Assembly: GCA_964576475.1 (NCBI GenBank)
Contig: CAZNVG010000005.1
Coordinates: forward strand, 1 to 55,690
Direction: 5' to 3'
DNA length: 55,690 nucleotides
DNA from: CAZNVG01 sp964576475
Lineage (GTDB): Bacteria; Patescibacteriota; Saccharimonadia; Saccharimonadales; CAZNVG01
Made by a program: the position numbers and the translations under genes. The number at the start of each line of letters is the position of its first letter. Positions within the stretch are counted from its first letter, which is position 1. The notes under the pieces are model-generated. The model did not search any database and was not told where the DNA came from. It was given only the letters and a program-made list of their open reading frames with translations. Shown here piece after piece: positions 15,601 to 24,964 of this stretch.

Positions 15601-18600
15601 GAAACCTTGGCTCTCACCGGCGTTGTTTGAGCCATAACCAGAACCTATTAAGAGTGGGATGTTTGTGTCGGTTGTGTTTGAGCTTCCTCCAGATGCTTCT
15701 TGGGTGCCATCTATATACAGCTTTGACACTCCACTACCTGAGCTTGCTGCAAAGTGGTGCCATCCGTTATCAAAGCTCGTTGTAGTCGACTCGAGGTAGG
15801 TGTTGTCACCCATTGACCAAACTGAAGCGTCAAAGTCGACCGTGGTGCCTGTTCCAGCATACAATTTGCCCTTAAAAGGAGTGAGTGTGGAAACTCCTTC
15901 TATAGTATTTGCTGCCCAAGCACCATTTAGCCCATCGCCAGCTACTTGCGACCAGCTCGTTCCGTCATAACGCCATACGTCGCCGCTACCAGCGCTAGTG
16001 ATTCCCGTACCTACATAAAGTAGGCCATTATAGACCGCCATTGAACTTATTCGAGAATAGGTGCCATCCGCCCAGCTTCCCCCTGCTGACGCTCCGCCAA
16101 CCTTAGACCACGTACTGCCGTTCCACTTCCACACGGCGCTGTTTGTTGTATTAAGTTCCGCTACCCCTGCATATAAGTTACCATTGTACGAAGCGAGCGC
16201 TCCTACGGCATCTGATACAGATGCGTCCCAGCCACCATTTAAATTAGTCCCACCACCAATCTGTGTCCAGGTGCTGCCGTTCCAGCACCAGACCCCGCTA
16301 AAGCCAGGAGTAGATACAAGCTCAACACCGGCACATATTTGATTATTAAACACTGTCAATGCAGGTACATTTCGAATAGTAGTCGACCACCCATTATTTA
16401 GGCCATCGCCTCCAATCTGTGTCCAGGTACTCCCAGTGAGACGCCACAAGTCTCCAGCATGCAAGCTCGTGCGACCTGTGCCGACATATAAGCTGTCACC
16501 GAGAACCGCCATACTGCTTACCGTGTCATTTCCCGGCCAGCTGCCGTTCAGTCCATCACCTGCTTCCTTCGTCCAACTCGATCCATTCCAGCTCCACAGT
16601 TCAGCATCCAGGGCGTTCCAACCAAGTCCTACATATAGCTTCCCTTTATAAGAGATCATCGAATCAACGGTTTCATAAGTATTTGCTGCCCAGCTACCGT
16701 TTAGGCCTCCGCCTCCAATTCGGGTGGCAGTTGCACCGTTGTATTCATACACTTCAACCGCAGAAGCTACCGTGCCGACACCAAAATATAGTTTGCTATT
16801 GTGTACCGCGCTACTGCCCACGGAACCTATTCGAGCCCCACCCCAACCGCCATTGAGAAACTTTCCACCTATCTGTGTCCAGTTGCCAGTTCCCGACCAT
16901 TCGTAGAAAAAAGAGCCGATATTTGTCGACCAAGCACCTGAGTAAACTTTTGAGTTAGCTACAACAACGGGGCTTGCAATAGAGGAAGACCAAGACCCGT
17001 TAACTGAGCCTCCAGCCACCTGTGTCCACGTAGAGCCGTTCCAGCGCCACAGACCGGCGCCTGAGTTATATAATCCGGCATACAAATATGTTCCGTCCCA
17101 TACCATGGTAGCTATTTCATTTGCCTGGCCACCACCACCCCAACTTCCATTTAGACTAGATCCACCTATCTGTGTCCACGTAGAGCCGTTCCAACGATAA
17201 ATCAAACCATCACCACTGCCAGACCCCATACCGGCATACAAATATGTTCCGTCCCATACCATTGATCGAACGTATTCAAATGTCGTAGTCCAGCTCCCAC
17301 TCAAACCGTCGCCACCTATTTGAGACCAGGTGGTGCCGTTGAACCTCCAGACCTCGGCTTCTGTTGCGGTGTCGCCAAGGCCTGCATACAGGTAGGTACC
17401 GTCACTTGCGAGTGAACGAACAGACTCATATCCTGTATTCCAACTACTGTTCACTGCCGTACCGCCAACTTGCGTCCAGGAAGACCCTCCGTTATATTTC
17501 CATACTAGACCGTCGTTGCCGGTTATGCCGGTACCGATATACAGGGAGCCGCTATGTACAACCATGCTCTGTATAGACTCGATAGTTGATGATGGGCCGT
17601 TGTTGTCGCCACCGATTTTTGACCAACTACTACAGCTATCAGCAAGATTGCACGTCCATATTTCGCCATCTCCTGCAGTAGTTCCAAGTCCGGCATAGAG
17701 CGCGGTACCGTTCACTGCAAGCGTTGTAACTTCTTCGTACGTTTGGTCTGCCCAGCTCCCGCTGACGCCGTCGCCTCCTATTTGACTCCATGCTGTGCCG
17801 TTCCATTTCCATACCTCGGCATCGCCCACCGCCTGACCCAGCCCCGTATAAATATCGCTTCCATATGATGTTGCTGCGGTTGTAGCGTAGTGGCCGTGCG
17901 TCCAGCTCCCGTTCAGACCGTTTCCGAGACGTCGAGTCCAGCTATTGCCTGCACTTGAATTAGTTGCTTCGTACGTTAGTTTTCCGCTGGATCTATCTAG
18001 GCCGACTTTGTAGTTGCCCTTATCAAGAATTGTCATGTTCTGACCTGAACTTGAGTTGAAAGTGGCGGTAGGTTTAAACCAGCCCTCGAGCGAGTGTTGG
18101 CCTGTGAAAGAGAGGCTGCTAGAGTCTGGGACGCTAATCTGCTGAGATGTTCCATCTAAAGTAGCTGCGTTATTCATGTTGCCAGCACCCCACGTTGGTG
18201 ACGTGTTTGCCGTAGCGGTGTTATTGTTGCTCGAACTATCTGTAATTGAGGTGCCGCTCGACTCATTCATATGGAAAAGCGCGGCTGTGTCTGCGTCATT
18301 CGTGTATTCCTGAGCCTTCAAGCGGGCAGATGTGCCACTCGTCTCTATGCCGCTGTCCAGCGTGAAATCGCTCGGTGTGCCGAAGTCCCAGTTATTTGAG
18401 AGGTCGGCTGCAAAGACGACGCTAACAGAGTTGAAAACGATCAGACCAACCAAGAATAAATGCGCACTAAGTGCAGCGACGTGAACATGCTTGTGAAACC
18501 GCCATGTGTGCCATCTGCTGTAGTGCTGGCTCTTTTGCATGAGCGCTTCGTGAGGGCGAACCGCAATATGATAATGAGTTGTTTTAGCGACGCGTTTACT

Positions 18601-18717
18601 GAGGTGAGCGGTCTTTTTGGCAGCGCGAATTCCATGACGAGCAGTATGCTTTGCCGCCTTGCGTGCGATGGTACCGCTGTTTCGTGCTAGTTCACGAACA
18701 GGTTTTGTTTTCCTCAC
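12619..18717 (-). CDS. Giant surface protein: LamG domain split by 14-repeat beta-propeller, then fibronectin-III-like domains
   Basis: 2032 aa, GTG start with GAGGAA upstream. Residues 1-80 are unusually basic (Arg/Lys/His-rich), followed by a TM/signal helix (81-104). A concanavalin/LamG-like domain begins near 140 and stops at about 260; 14 repeats of about 50 aa follow (pattern IGGDGLNGSW ... LYAGLG ... VWKWNGSTW), to about 965, after which the LamG fold resumes (GWHHFAASSGSGVSKLYIDG). Fourteen units fit two seven-bladed propellers. The remaining ~950 residues are Ig/fn3-like modules. The C-terminal tail (GRASDSVLNIVLNTLRKVFGF) matches the two other giants. No LPXTG. Likely an adhesin. 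First gene of an operon with its own MacB-like transporter. Confidence 0.8.
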   Translation of the reverse strand: MRKTKPVRELARNSGTIARKAAKHTARHGIRAAKKTAHLSKRVAKTTHYHIAVRPHEALMQKSQHYSRWHTWRFHKHVHVAALSAHLFLVGLIVFNSVSVVFAADLSNNWDFGTPSDFTLDSGIETSGTSARLKAQEYTNDADTAALFHMNESSGTSITDSSSNNNTATANTSPTWGAGNMNNAATLDGTSQQISVPDSSSLSFTGQHSLEGWFKPTATFNSSSGQNMTILDKGNYKVGLDRSSGKLTYEATNSSAGNSWTRRLGNGLNGSWTHGHYATTAATSYGSDIYTGLGQAVGDAEVWKWNGTAWSQIGGDGVSGSWADQTYEEVTTLAVNGTALYAGLGTTAGDGEIWTCNLADSCSSWSKIGGDNNGPSSTIESIQSMVVHSGSLYIGTGITGNDGLVWKYNGGSSWTQVGGTAVNSSWNTGYESVRSLASDGTYLYAGLGDTATEAEVWRFNGTTWSQIGGDGLSGSWTTTFEYVRSMVWDGTYLYAGMGSGSGDGLIYRWNGSTWTQIGGSSLNGSWGGGGQANEIATMVWDGTYLYAGLYNSGAGLWRWNGSTWTQVAGGSVNGSWSSSIASPVVVANSKVYSGAWSTNIGSFFYEWSGTGNWTQIGGKFLNGGWGGARIGSVGSSAVHNSKLYFGVGTVASAVEVYEYNGATATRIGGGGLNGSWAANTYETVDSMISYKGKLYVGLGWNALDAELWSWNGSSWTKEAGDGLNGSWPGNDTVSSMAVLGDSLYVGTGRTSLHAGDLWRLTGSTWTQIGGDGLNNGWSTTIRNVPALTVFNNQICAGVELVSTPGFSGVWCWNGSTWTQIGGGTNLNGGWDASVSDAVGALASYNGNLYAGVAELNTTNSAVWKWNGSTWSKVGGASAGGSWADGTYSRISSMAVYNGLLYVGTGITSAGSGDVWRYDGTSWSQVAGDGLNGAWAANTIEGVSTLTPFKGKLYAGTGTTVDFDASVWSMGDNTYLESTTTSFDNGWHHFAASSGSGVSKLYIDGTQEASGGSSNTTDTNIPLLIGSGYGSNNAGESQGFFAGSLDEIRLSNSARSSFTTKPYANTAQSIVLNSAVRTTGVDHWDGLAASETANGGTIKYRLSDDAGATWKYWTGSAWGASNSTSDTNTIATINTNIATFPVTFNGIKWQAVLTGDGTQRVQLDSVTLSATSDVNGPDTNATNITALKANAGSTLSSNDWTNGASPYFSWDAATDGGAGVLGYCLYLGQTASADPATTKGMLGTGTANTGGNCPFAVSSTNLDLATAGLLGTALSSSSDPYYLRIKAIDNAGNLFATAEQFQFRFDNTAPSNPGFISAPSGFLNSKAATLTWPTSGGQAASDNNSGVIGLQYRIGASGTWYGDSHNGSGNTSDLLNNDGSYDTVDPTDYDNLSDGINTIYFRTWDEAGNVTTNYVTAALKINTSGAPTPPQNLTADPSTNTTNEFSFDWDAPSTFNTTTGNADKLIYCYTVNTLPTVNSCNYTSQGQTSIGPGAYATQPGDNTFYVVGKDDFGAINYSSLASVTFTANTSAPGIPTNADVVDVSIKANSNWRLAITWDQPSSLGAGIAQYRVMRSTDNSNFTQIGTSTSASYVDTGLSQQEYFYKVKACDSANNCGAESTVVSETPTGKFTAPATQTSDAVVSEITTKRATIAWNTDRASDSKIQIGTTSGEYSASEIGNSSQVSAHKLELDNLAAGTTYYFKARWTDEDGNTGTSQEYTFTTAPAPVLKEVQSLKVNLSGATIQFTVKDAVKVNFIYGKSDSFGGVKTINTSMSESTYSTSLDGLDDGTKYFYKIIMFDSEGGEYQSSIFSLTTPQRPRIANLRFQPVAGEPTSTQQITWSTNIPTNSIVTYGKSGSNGIDVSLNELKTSHEMIIKGLEDNSEYFLLAQGRDADGNLAASDRQSFKTALDTRPPKVTAITIEPTVRGSGAEARGQIVVSWKTDEPSTSQVAFAEGSNATEFNSRTAEDAALTTDHIVIISDLPTSKVYTIKPISKDRSGNAGQGESQPSIIGRASDSVLNIVLNTLRKVFGF
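15810..17931 (-). repeat. Region coding the 14 propeller repeats
   Basis: About 150-bp coding units repeated 14 times; recurring protein signatures are WNGSTWTQIGG and GTYLYAGLG. Two units near 17040-17250 are nearly identical at the DNA level (shared GTGTCCACGTAGAGCCGTTCC-type blocks). Confidence 0.75.
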
Positions 18718-18759
18718 TATGTAGTTTCCTCGAATATTTCTCTAGTAAACCTCAAGATT

Positions 18760-18768
18760 AGTATAGCA
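18760..18768 (-). promoter_or_regulatory. Extended -10 promoter of the 2032-aa protein operon
   Basis: Minus strand TGCTATACT, about 40 nt before the GTG start, in an AT-rich 100-nt gap. It separates this operon from the upstream paralogous one. Confidence 0.55.
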
Positions 18769-18818
18769 AAAATAAGCATAACCAGTACAGAGAATAAGCA
18801 CTATATTATGTGTATGAA

Positions 18819-20069
18819 CTATTCAAATCGAAGTGCATCGATTGGATTGATGCGAGAAGCTCGGCGAGCAGGGAAGTACACCACAATAAGCCCTAGTACG
18901 CCACTTAGCACAATAACAGCCAGTAATAGGAGGGGTGGGAATGAGAAAGTGCTGACTTTCTCGGTGACACCGCGACTATGTGCGAATCGATTCAGGATGA
19001 AGTCAGCGACACTACCGAGCAAAAATGCCCCGATAATGCCGAGGATACCACCAAGCATAGAAAGCAGTAGCGATTCGACCACAAAGAGTCGTTTTACGTC
19101 ACGTTGTCGTGCGCCAAGAGAAATCATGAGACCTATCTCTCTTGTTCTTTCGAGCAGAGAAATCGTAAGGGTGTTAAACATACCTAAGATGGCAATTAAC
19201 ATTCCGATACCGCCAAAGCCTAGTAAGACAAATTTGAGAAGGGTGAATACTTGGTTAATTTGGTCAAGAGTATCAAGAGGAGATGAGGTCGAGAACCCAA
19301 GTGCTTCAATCTTCTTTCGCACATCAGGTATAGCGGTCTGGTCTTTTACGACTACTTTGACTTGTGAAGCCGCTGCCGAACCAGCATCTTGGAATATCTT
19401 TTGATTGATATAGAGTTCCGATCCTGCGCCACTATCAACAATGCCACTGATGGTAACTTCTTTTGAGACAGGCACCTTATCGCCAGCTTCATTCTCCGTA
19501 TTAAACGAAACAGATAGCTTCTTGCCAACAGCCGCTTGAAAATTATTTATACCTGTAGCGGATAACAGAGAAGTGTTAACAACTGCATTATCCAGCTTGT
19601 CAGATTGAAGCGACTCACCACTAACAAAGTTGAGCGAGCTGAGGTCCATGTATTCTTTGCTAGTGCCGTACACAACCGAATCTAGCTGAGCATTGTTAAC
19701 CTTCAGCTTACCGGCTGCAGTGTAGATTTGAGATATTTGATCTACTGATCCTACGGATTCTATGGATTCTACGTTGACATTTGAAAGCTTAAGAAGTTTA
19801 GAGCGAGCCGATGTAACATCAATTGTATTGACGGAATTTGACCCGATAACCTGACTACTGACAAGGTTCTGTAGACCAAAGGCGAAGGATATCAGAAACA
19901 CGACCGAGCCAATTCCGATGACGACACCTATGACAGTAAGGCTGGTTCGTAGTTTTTTAAATGATAGGTTCTTACGAGCAAGCCTAAACAATATGTGAAG
20001 CTGTACAACGCCGCCCTTGTCTTTCGTGAGTGTTGGCGCAACATTGGTGATTTTTGATTTTGTCGCCAT
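18819..20069 (-). CDS. MacB/FtsX-type ABC transporter permease (first operon)
   Basis: 416 aa with the same plan as the 406-aa permease: cytoplasmic N-tail, TM1 (SLTVIGVVIGIGSVVFLISF), MacB_PCD extracellular domain with a KVVVKD strand, three C-terminal TMs, FNTLTISLLERTREIGL and YFPARRASRINPIDALR. Starts within a 1-nt TAATG overlap with its ATPase. Last gene of the operon of two giant proteins plus transporter. The two permeases clearly arose by duplication of an ancestral cassette. Confidence 0.9.
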   Translation of the reverse strand: MATKSKITNVAPTLTKDKGGVVQLHILFRLARKNLSFKKLRTSLTVIGVVIGIGSVVFLISFAFGLQNLVSSQVIGSNSVNTIDVTSARSKLLKLSNVNVESIESVGSVDQISQIYTAAGKLKVNNAQLDSVVYGTSKEYMDLSSLNFVSGESLQSDKLDNAVVNTSLLSATGINNFQAAVGKKLSVSFNTENEAGDKVPVSKEVTISGIVDSGAGSELYINQKIFQDAGSAAASQVKVVVKDQTAIPDVRKKIEALGFSTSSPLDTLDQINQVFTLLKFVLLGFGGIGMLIAILGMFNTLTISLLERTREIGLMISLGARQRDVKRLFVVESLLLSMLGGILGIIGAFLLGSVADFILNRFAHSRGVTEKVSTFSFPPLLLLAVIVLSGVLGLIVVYFPARRASRINPIDALRFE

Positions 20070-20818
20070 TACTTCTTGCCTTTCGAATCGACTGCCTTAA
20101 CGAACTCGTTACTTTCCTCTGGTAAGTAGCCGCCGGTGTCTTCCTTCACGATTCCGTCTTTGATAAATAGACGATGATCGCTGAGCGGTAGGTATTCTAG
20201 GTTGTGTGTAACTAGGACGATTGTTGAATTATTGTTGTTCTTAAATCCGGTGATGAGCTGCATGATATCGTCGCCGTTTTTACTATCTAGGTTTCCAGTT
20301 GGCTCATCGGCGACGAGTAGTTCAGGGGTTACGATGGATGCTCGTGCCATGGAGATACGTTGTTGCTGACCCGTTGAAAGCACCGAGGGGCGGTAACGGG
20401 CGTAAATGTCCAAGCCCACACGTTTCAAGCTCGCCATAGCTTGCTCTATAGCGCTCTCATGATTTACACCAGCGAGATACAGTGGCAGGGCGATGTTCTC
20501 GACGACACTTAGGCTGGTGATCCAGTTGTTGGTTTGGCTAACCATGCCAAAGTGGCGGGCGCGAAATTTTGCTCTCTCGTCTTGATTCATGGCGTATATA
20601 TCTACTCCGCCGACAAGTACACGCCCCTTGGTCGGTGGTAGCATTCCTAGAAGCATGTTGAGCACAGTTGTTTTACCACTACCACTGGGTCCGTATATGA
20701 TCGAGAAACTATTTGTTGCGATCTCAAAGTTGACGTCTTTTAAAACGGTCACAAGGCTATCTTGTGCCTGAAACGATACGCTCACGTTGTCAAATTGAAT
20801 GATTGGTCTTGTTGCCAT
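20069..20818 (-). CDS. MacB/LolD-type ABC transporter ATPase (first operon), LSTGQ signature
   Basis: 249 aa. Walker A GPSGSGKT (43-50), Q-loop SQTN, signature LSTGQQQR instead of LSGGQQQR, Walker B LLVADEPT, switch VTHN. The Gly-to-Thr change in the signature is conservative enough to keep activity but is unusual. The Q-loop also differs from its paralog (YQQN). Coupled by 1-nt overlaps to the giant gene before it and the permease after it. Confidence 0.9.
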   Translation of the reverse strand: MATRPIIQFDNVSVSFQAQDSLVTVLKDVNFEIATNSFSIIYGPSGSGKTTVLNMLLGMLPPTKGRVLVGGVDIYAMNQDERAKFRARHFGMVSQTNNWITSLSVVENIALPLYLAGVNHESAIEQAMASLKRVGLDIYARYRPSVLSTGQQQRISMARASIVTPELLVADEPTGNLDSKNGDDIMQLITGFKNNNNSTIVLVTHNLEYLPLSDHRLFIKDGIVKEDTGGYLPEESNEFVKAVDSKGKK

Positions 20819-23800
20819 TAGTTTCCGATCCCGAATATTTTTTGTAGAGCACTATAAATAATGCTAAATACATTTTCCGAGCCTCTTCCGATTATAGCAG
20901 TTATGCTTTCCGACTCACTGCTATTTCCACTCCTATCCCCAGAAACTGCTCGTATTTGGTAAATACTAGATGTCGGTATATCCGACACAACAACAGTATG
21001 CTCGAGCGATAGCCGAGCATCCTCTGCTGTTCTGTTGGTCAAATCGCCACCTTCACCTTGTCCAAATGCTACCTGAGAAGTTGCTGGTTCGTCTGTCTTC
21101 CATGACACAATGATCTGCCCACGTGCTTGTCCACCATTGCCTCGTACACTTGTCTCGATGCTGACGTCGCTAATCTTTGGTGGTCGTGTATCCAGTGCCG
21201 TATGGAATGTCTGTGTATCTGACGTAGCAGTGTTACCAGCACTATCTCGAGATGTAGCCACAAGGGTATAGTCGGTGTCATCTTCTAGTCCCCGAATAGT
21301 CAGGGTGTGTTCGGTGGTGAGGGTGGAGCTGAGTAATTCTGTTGATTTTCCTCCCACTGGTCCATAGGCTATTGCGCTCGTAGAAGCTACGTTTGTATTC
21401 CAGCTCACCTGCAAAGTACTACTCGGTTCTCCTTCAATAGGCTGGAAGCGGAGATTATTAATGCGTGGGCGAGCAAGAGTTGTGAATGTATATGTGTTGC
21501 CAGGGTACTCGTTGCCGTCCGAATCTACGCCATTAATCCTAAAGACATACTTTGTGCCGTCCGATAACTCGCTGAGCGGTATTGAGTAGGTCGATTCTCG
21601 ACTCGCTGTATTTATGGATTTTGAGCCACCGAAGTTAGTGTCGCGACCAAAGTACACGTTCACCTTGCTGGCGTCCTTCGAGCGGAAGTTGATGCTTGCT
21701 GAAGTGATAGAAATGTCAGTAGGCTGTACTTCGCTAATGCTAGGCGGTGGGGCGGTGCGTAGGGTGCGCTCGCCAGATTGGCCAGTGTTTCCGTCTGTGT
21801 CTGTCCATTTTGTGACGAAGTAGTAGGTAGTGTCAGGTTGAAGATTTGACAATGTGACAGCGTGGTTTGAGACCTGAGAGGAGTTGCCGACTTCTTCAGA
21901 GAAGTATTGTCCTGGGCTTGTGCCGTAGGCGACTTTTGAATCGCTTTCACGATCTGTAAACCAGTAGACTGTAGCATTTTTAGTGCCAATGTCCTTAACT
22001 TTAGGCTGGTCAGTGTCTGCCGTTAATTTAGCTGGTTCCGTGAAGCGGCCAGTTGGTCTCATCTCTACGGTGTTGCTCGGTGCGCTACAACTGTTGGCGT
22101 TATCACAAGCCTTAACTCTGTAATAGTAGAGAACCTGATCGAGTCCCGAGTCGATGAAGCTGGTGTTGCTCGCTGAGGTACTTCCTACTTCAGTAAACGT
22201 ACTATTGTCAGTTGATCGGTATATCTTGTAGGAGTCGATGCCGCTACCTGGTAGCGACGGTGCAGTCCAGCTCATTGCAAGCTTCCAGCTGCTCGTCGCC
22301 CGAGTAGACACATCGGAGATATCGAGATCCTGCGGGACACCTGGCGCCGATGTGTTCGTTGTGAATGTGATCGATGTGCTTTGTGAACCATCGAAGTTGC
22401 CAGTGATGTCCTTGGTTGCAATGTAGAGTGTGTTTAGTCCTTGTTGCGTGGCATACGCGCCAGCTGCCAACTGGTAGATTCCTTTGCCGGTCCAGTTACA
22501 GTTACTCCCGTTTGAGGCGATAGTGACGTTTACGGTCCAACAATATTCAATGTCGTTTACTGAGCCGAAACGGGTAGTTGGTGGATCCCAAGTAAATGAG
22601 AAGGAATTTTCATTGTTGGATGTAGGTGTGACGTCAAGATTCTCTGGAGGTCCAGTTGCGGCCTGGGTTATGATAACGATTCCTTCAGCACCACCTCCTG
22701 TAGTCACATTACCAGCATTATCAACCCCAATAATTTTGACCATGTTCGCGAAGGCTACTTGATCATCTAGTCTGTCGGCGTCAGCGATACTGGTCGTAAT
22801 TTCTCCGGCCGCAAAGGGAAATACGTCGGTTGGGTCGTTAGCCCGGCCGCTCGTGTGTAACGCACCATAGAAGTTCTGGTCGCTATTTGGGTCACAGCCG
22901 CTAAATCCAAGGAGAGCATTGGATACGCAGTACTTTAGCCCTGCAGCGCCAGAGTAGTTGTCGAAGAATTGTGCGCCTGATATCGTAAGCCAACTACCAG
23001 TGAAAATCTTAGAGTTTGTTGCTAAAGGAAGGCTGAACACTGTCCCTAGTTGAGGGGGTTCATTGTCGTATTTGAAACTGGCCACTGCACCATCACCCAG
23101 ATTTCCGCTCGCATCTATTGCCTTAATGATTACGAAATACTCGTTACCGTTCTGCAGTGAACCATTAACGATTGCAGCAACATCGAGGTCCTGATCGGTC
23201 TGTGCATAGTGACACGCTCCTTGAGTATTGAGGTTGCTCTGATACGAAATAACTCCGGATGTCGTCGATAGATCAGGGTTGCTGTCGGTTCCAACGTATA
23301 AACAGTAACCAGCGATACCGGATTCTCCGTTATCTGTAGCTGCATCCCACGATACTATTGGGTAGGCGTTCGTAAAGCCCCCATCGCTTATAAATTGGCC
23401 ACTGAGTCCGTTTTTCTCCATGACGATATTAGTCGGTGCGTTCGGTGCTTGAGTGTCTACAATATAATTGAGTGAAATAGATTGTAGCTTGATTTCGGTT
23501 GCATCGTCAGCGCTGAGCATTACCATGTATTGGACGTAGCGTCTGCTGTTGTATAGGCAGCTATTATCAGAAAGTACCGATGTGCCAGAAGGTATGTTTG
23601 AGCAGAAATAGTATCCGCTCGCATTGATCATGCCGGCGTCATCGGCGGTACGATAGAGTACGACACTGTCGCCTGTGCCACTGATGGTGTAGTTAGTAAC
23701 GCCGTATAGCGCAGGACCGCCCGTATCAATAACTCTTGACGTTAAATATCCAGATCGTCCACCGACATGCTCAACTAGGCCGTACGCGGCAAAGTTTACG

Positions 23801-24963
23801 TTTGTGGTTGTGACAGTCATGTTTCCGACATAGAGAGTGCCGTTTGCGCTACCGTTCCATGCAGCGGCGTACGCCTTAAAGTCTTCCGTATTTGCATTAG
23901 TGGCGGGGTAGCTTGCGACTTGGCTGAAGTTTTTGCCCTCGTCGGTACTGTAATAGAAATCATGATTTCCGTTACTTCGTGCCAATACGCGCATAGTGTA
24001 GGTTGTGCCAATCTGAAATGTATTCACCGATGCAGGTGTTGAATGGGTGTCTTGGTATGTTGATGCGTCGATATAACTAGAACAATCACTAGCATTTCCG
24101 CCGCTGTTTATCTCATAGAACTTGTTGTTGGTTGTCGCCAATACGCCAGTTGACCATGAGAACTTATTGCTACATTCATAGCCTTCCCAGCGAGCGTCGA
24201 ACTGGTAGACCCTATCAACGGTTCTATCGAAGGTGGCCGTGGTGTATATCTCGTCAGCGTTATTACTTGTCTCAGGATCAAGAGCGATGAAGCCATTATT
24301 GAACGTGTAGCTGGGTGCCGTGGCCGATAGGTCGGCAGTAGACTCATTATCAAAGTTATCGGCGAACGGCACCGCAGAGCGGCTTGATAGGCTTGAGGCG
24401 GCTGGGTTGCCGAAATACATTGTGGCTGTGTACGCCCCGGCGGTCGTAACGTCCTCTAGGGTCAGCCAGACGCGTGCATGGTCTGAATCAGTTTTATCGA
24501 GCAAGTAAAAGGGGAGTTCAGTTCCATTATTCACAATAAAGCGAAGGTCAGAGAAGTCGGATTTCATTTCCGGCCGATAATCTATATGCAGTAAAACAGA
24601 TGGGTTAGGAACTACTTCGCCTACTGCCAAGTGGACTTCTTGTCGCCTCGTCCAGTCGGTCGTGCAGTTTGCGGTGTTACACCAGTTAGAGATTGGTGTG
24701 TTTCCTAGAACGGCTTCGCCCGAGCTGGTATCTATGTTCTCTGAAGATGCGTATTGATCATTAGCAGTTCCAGTGCCCCCCGACCAATCGTTCTGCGTAA
24801 AGGTGGATGCAAGCGCCTTGTTTCCCGGTGTAGCGAACACAAGCACCAAACAGAGGGTTATTGTAAACAGGCTACTAAATCCAAGAAAGGAGCGGCTTTG
24901 ACGTGCGTCTGAACGAATACGTCGCGCTCGTTTGAGAATGGTGTCTTTTTGGATTTTTTTCAT
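20818..24963 (-). CDS. Giant surface protein with DUF2341 and fibronectin-III-like domains
   Basis: 1381 aa. Basic N-tail, TM/signal helix (about 29-50), then a DUF2341-type domain (about 100-200: WTRRQEVHL, DLRFIVNNGTELPFYL, ATMYFGNP), a jelly-roll-like region (200-390), and a string of Ig/fn3 modules with repeated WDAATDNGESGIAGYCLYVG and DNANSCSAPSN patterns. A 'GRFTEPAKLTADTDQP' linker precedes the C-terminal fn3 set. The tail GRGSENVFSIIYSALQKIFG is shared with the two other giants. It has no LPXTG anchor; the N-terminal helix could hold it in the membrane. It is closest to the 1662-aa protein, minus the NHL propeller. Probable adhesin. Confidence 0.8.
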   Translation of the reverse strand: MKKIQKDTILKRARRIRSDARQSRSFLGFSSLFTITLCLVLVFATPGNKALASTFTQNDWSGGTGTANDQYASSENIDTSSGEAVLGNTPISNWCNTANCTTDWTRRQEVHLAVGEVVPNPSVLLHIDYRPEMKSDFSDLRFIVNNGTELPFYLLDKTDSDHARVWLTLEDVTTAGAYTATMYFGNPAASSLSSRSAVPFADNFDNESTADLSATAPSYTFNNGFIALDPETSNNADEIYTTATFDRTVDRVYQFDARWEGYECSNKFSWSTGVLATTNNKFYEINSGGNASDCSSYIDASTYQDTHSTPASVNTFQIGTTYTMRVLARSNGNHDFYYSTDEGKNFSQVASYPATNANTEDFKAYAAAWNGSANGTLYVGNMTVTTTNVNFAAYGLVEHVGGRSGYLTSRVIDTGGPALYGVTNYTISGTGDSVVLYRTADDAGMINASGYYFCSNIPSGTSVLSDNSCLYNSRRYVQYMVMLSADDATEIKLQSISLNYIVDTQAPNAPTNIVMEKNGLSGQFISDGGFTNAYPIVSWDAATDNGESGIAGYCLYVGTDSNPDLSTTSGVISYQSNLNTQGACHYAQTDQDLDVAAIVNGSLQNGNEYFVIIKAIDASGNLGDGAVASFKYDNEPPQLGTVFSLPLATNSKIFTGSWLTISGAQFFDNYSGAAGLKYCVSNALLGFSGCDPNSDQNFYGALHTSGRANDPTDVFPFAAGEITTSIADADRLDDQVAFANMVKIIGVDNAGNVTTGGGAEGIVIITQAATGPPENLDVTPTSNNENSFSFTWDPPTTRFGSVNDIEYCWTVNVTIASNGSNCNWTGKGIYQLAAGAYATQQGLNTLYIATKDITGNFDGSQSTSITFTTNTSAPGVPQDLDISDVSTRATSSWKLAMSWTAPSLPGSGIDSYKIYRSTDNSTFTEVGSTSASNTSFIDSGLDQVLYYYRVKACDNANSCSAPSNTVEMRPTGRFTEPAKLTADTDQPKVKDIGTKNATVYWFTDRESDSKVAYGTSPGQYFSEEVGNSSQVSNHAVTLSNLQPDTTYYFVTKWTDTDGNTGQSGERTLRTAPPPSISEVQPTDISITSASINFRSKDASKVNVYFGRDTNFGGSKSINTASRESTYSIPLSELSDGTKYVFRINGVDSDGNEYPGNTYTFTTLARPRINNLRFQPIEGEPSSTLQVSWNTNVASTSAIAYGPVGGKSTELLSSTLTTEHTLTIRGLEDDTDYTLVATSRDSAGNTATSDTQTFHTALDTRPPKISDVSIETSVRGNGGQARGQIIVSWKTDEPATSQVAFGQGEGGDLTNRTAEDARLSLEHTVVVSDIPTSSIYQIRAVSGDRSGNSSESESITAIIGRGSENVFSIIYSALQKIFGIGN
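20921..21331 (-). repeat. 411-bp near-perfect repeat, copy A
   Basis: Matches 25068-25478 with a single visible mismatch (21292 versus 25439). Encodes the last fn3 module and part of the tail of the 1381-aa protein. Confidence 0.9.
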
Positions 24964-24964
24964 G

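Noticed and set aside
18808..19404. 198-aa plus-strand ORF over the ABC permease
   Set aside because: Antisense shadow of the MacB-like permease without any ribosome site.
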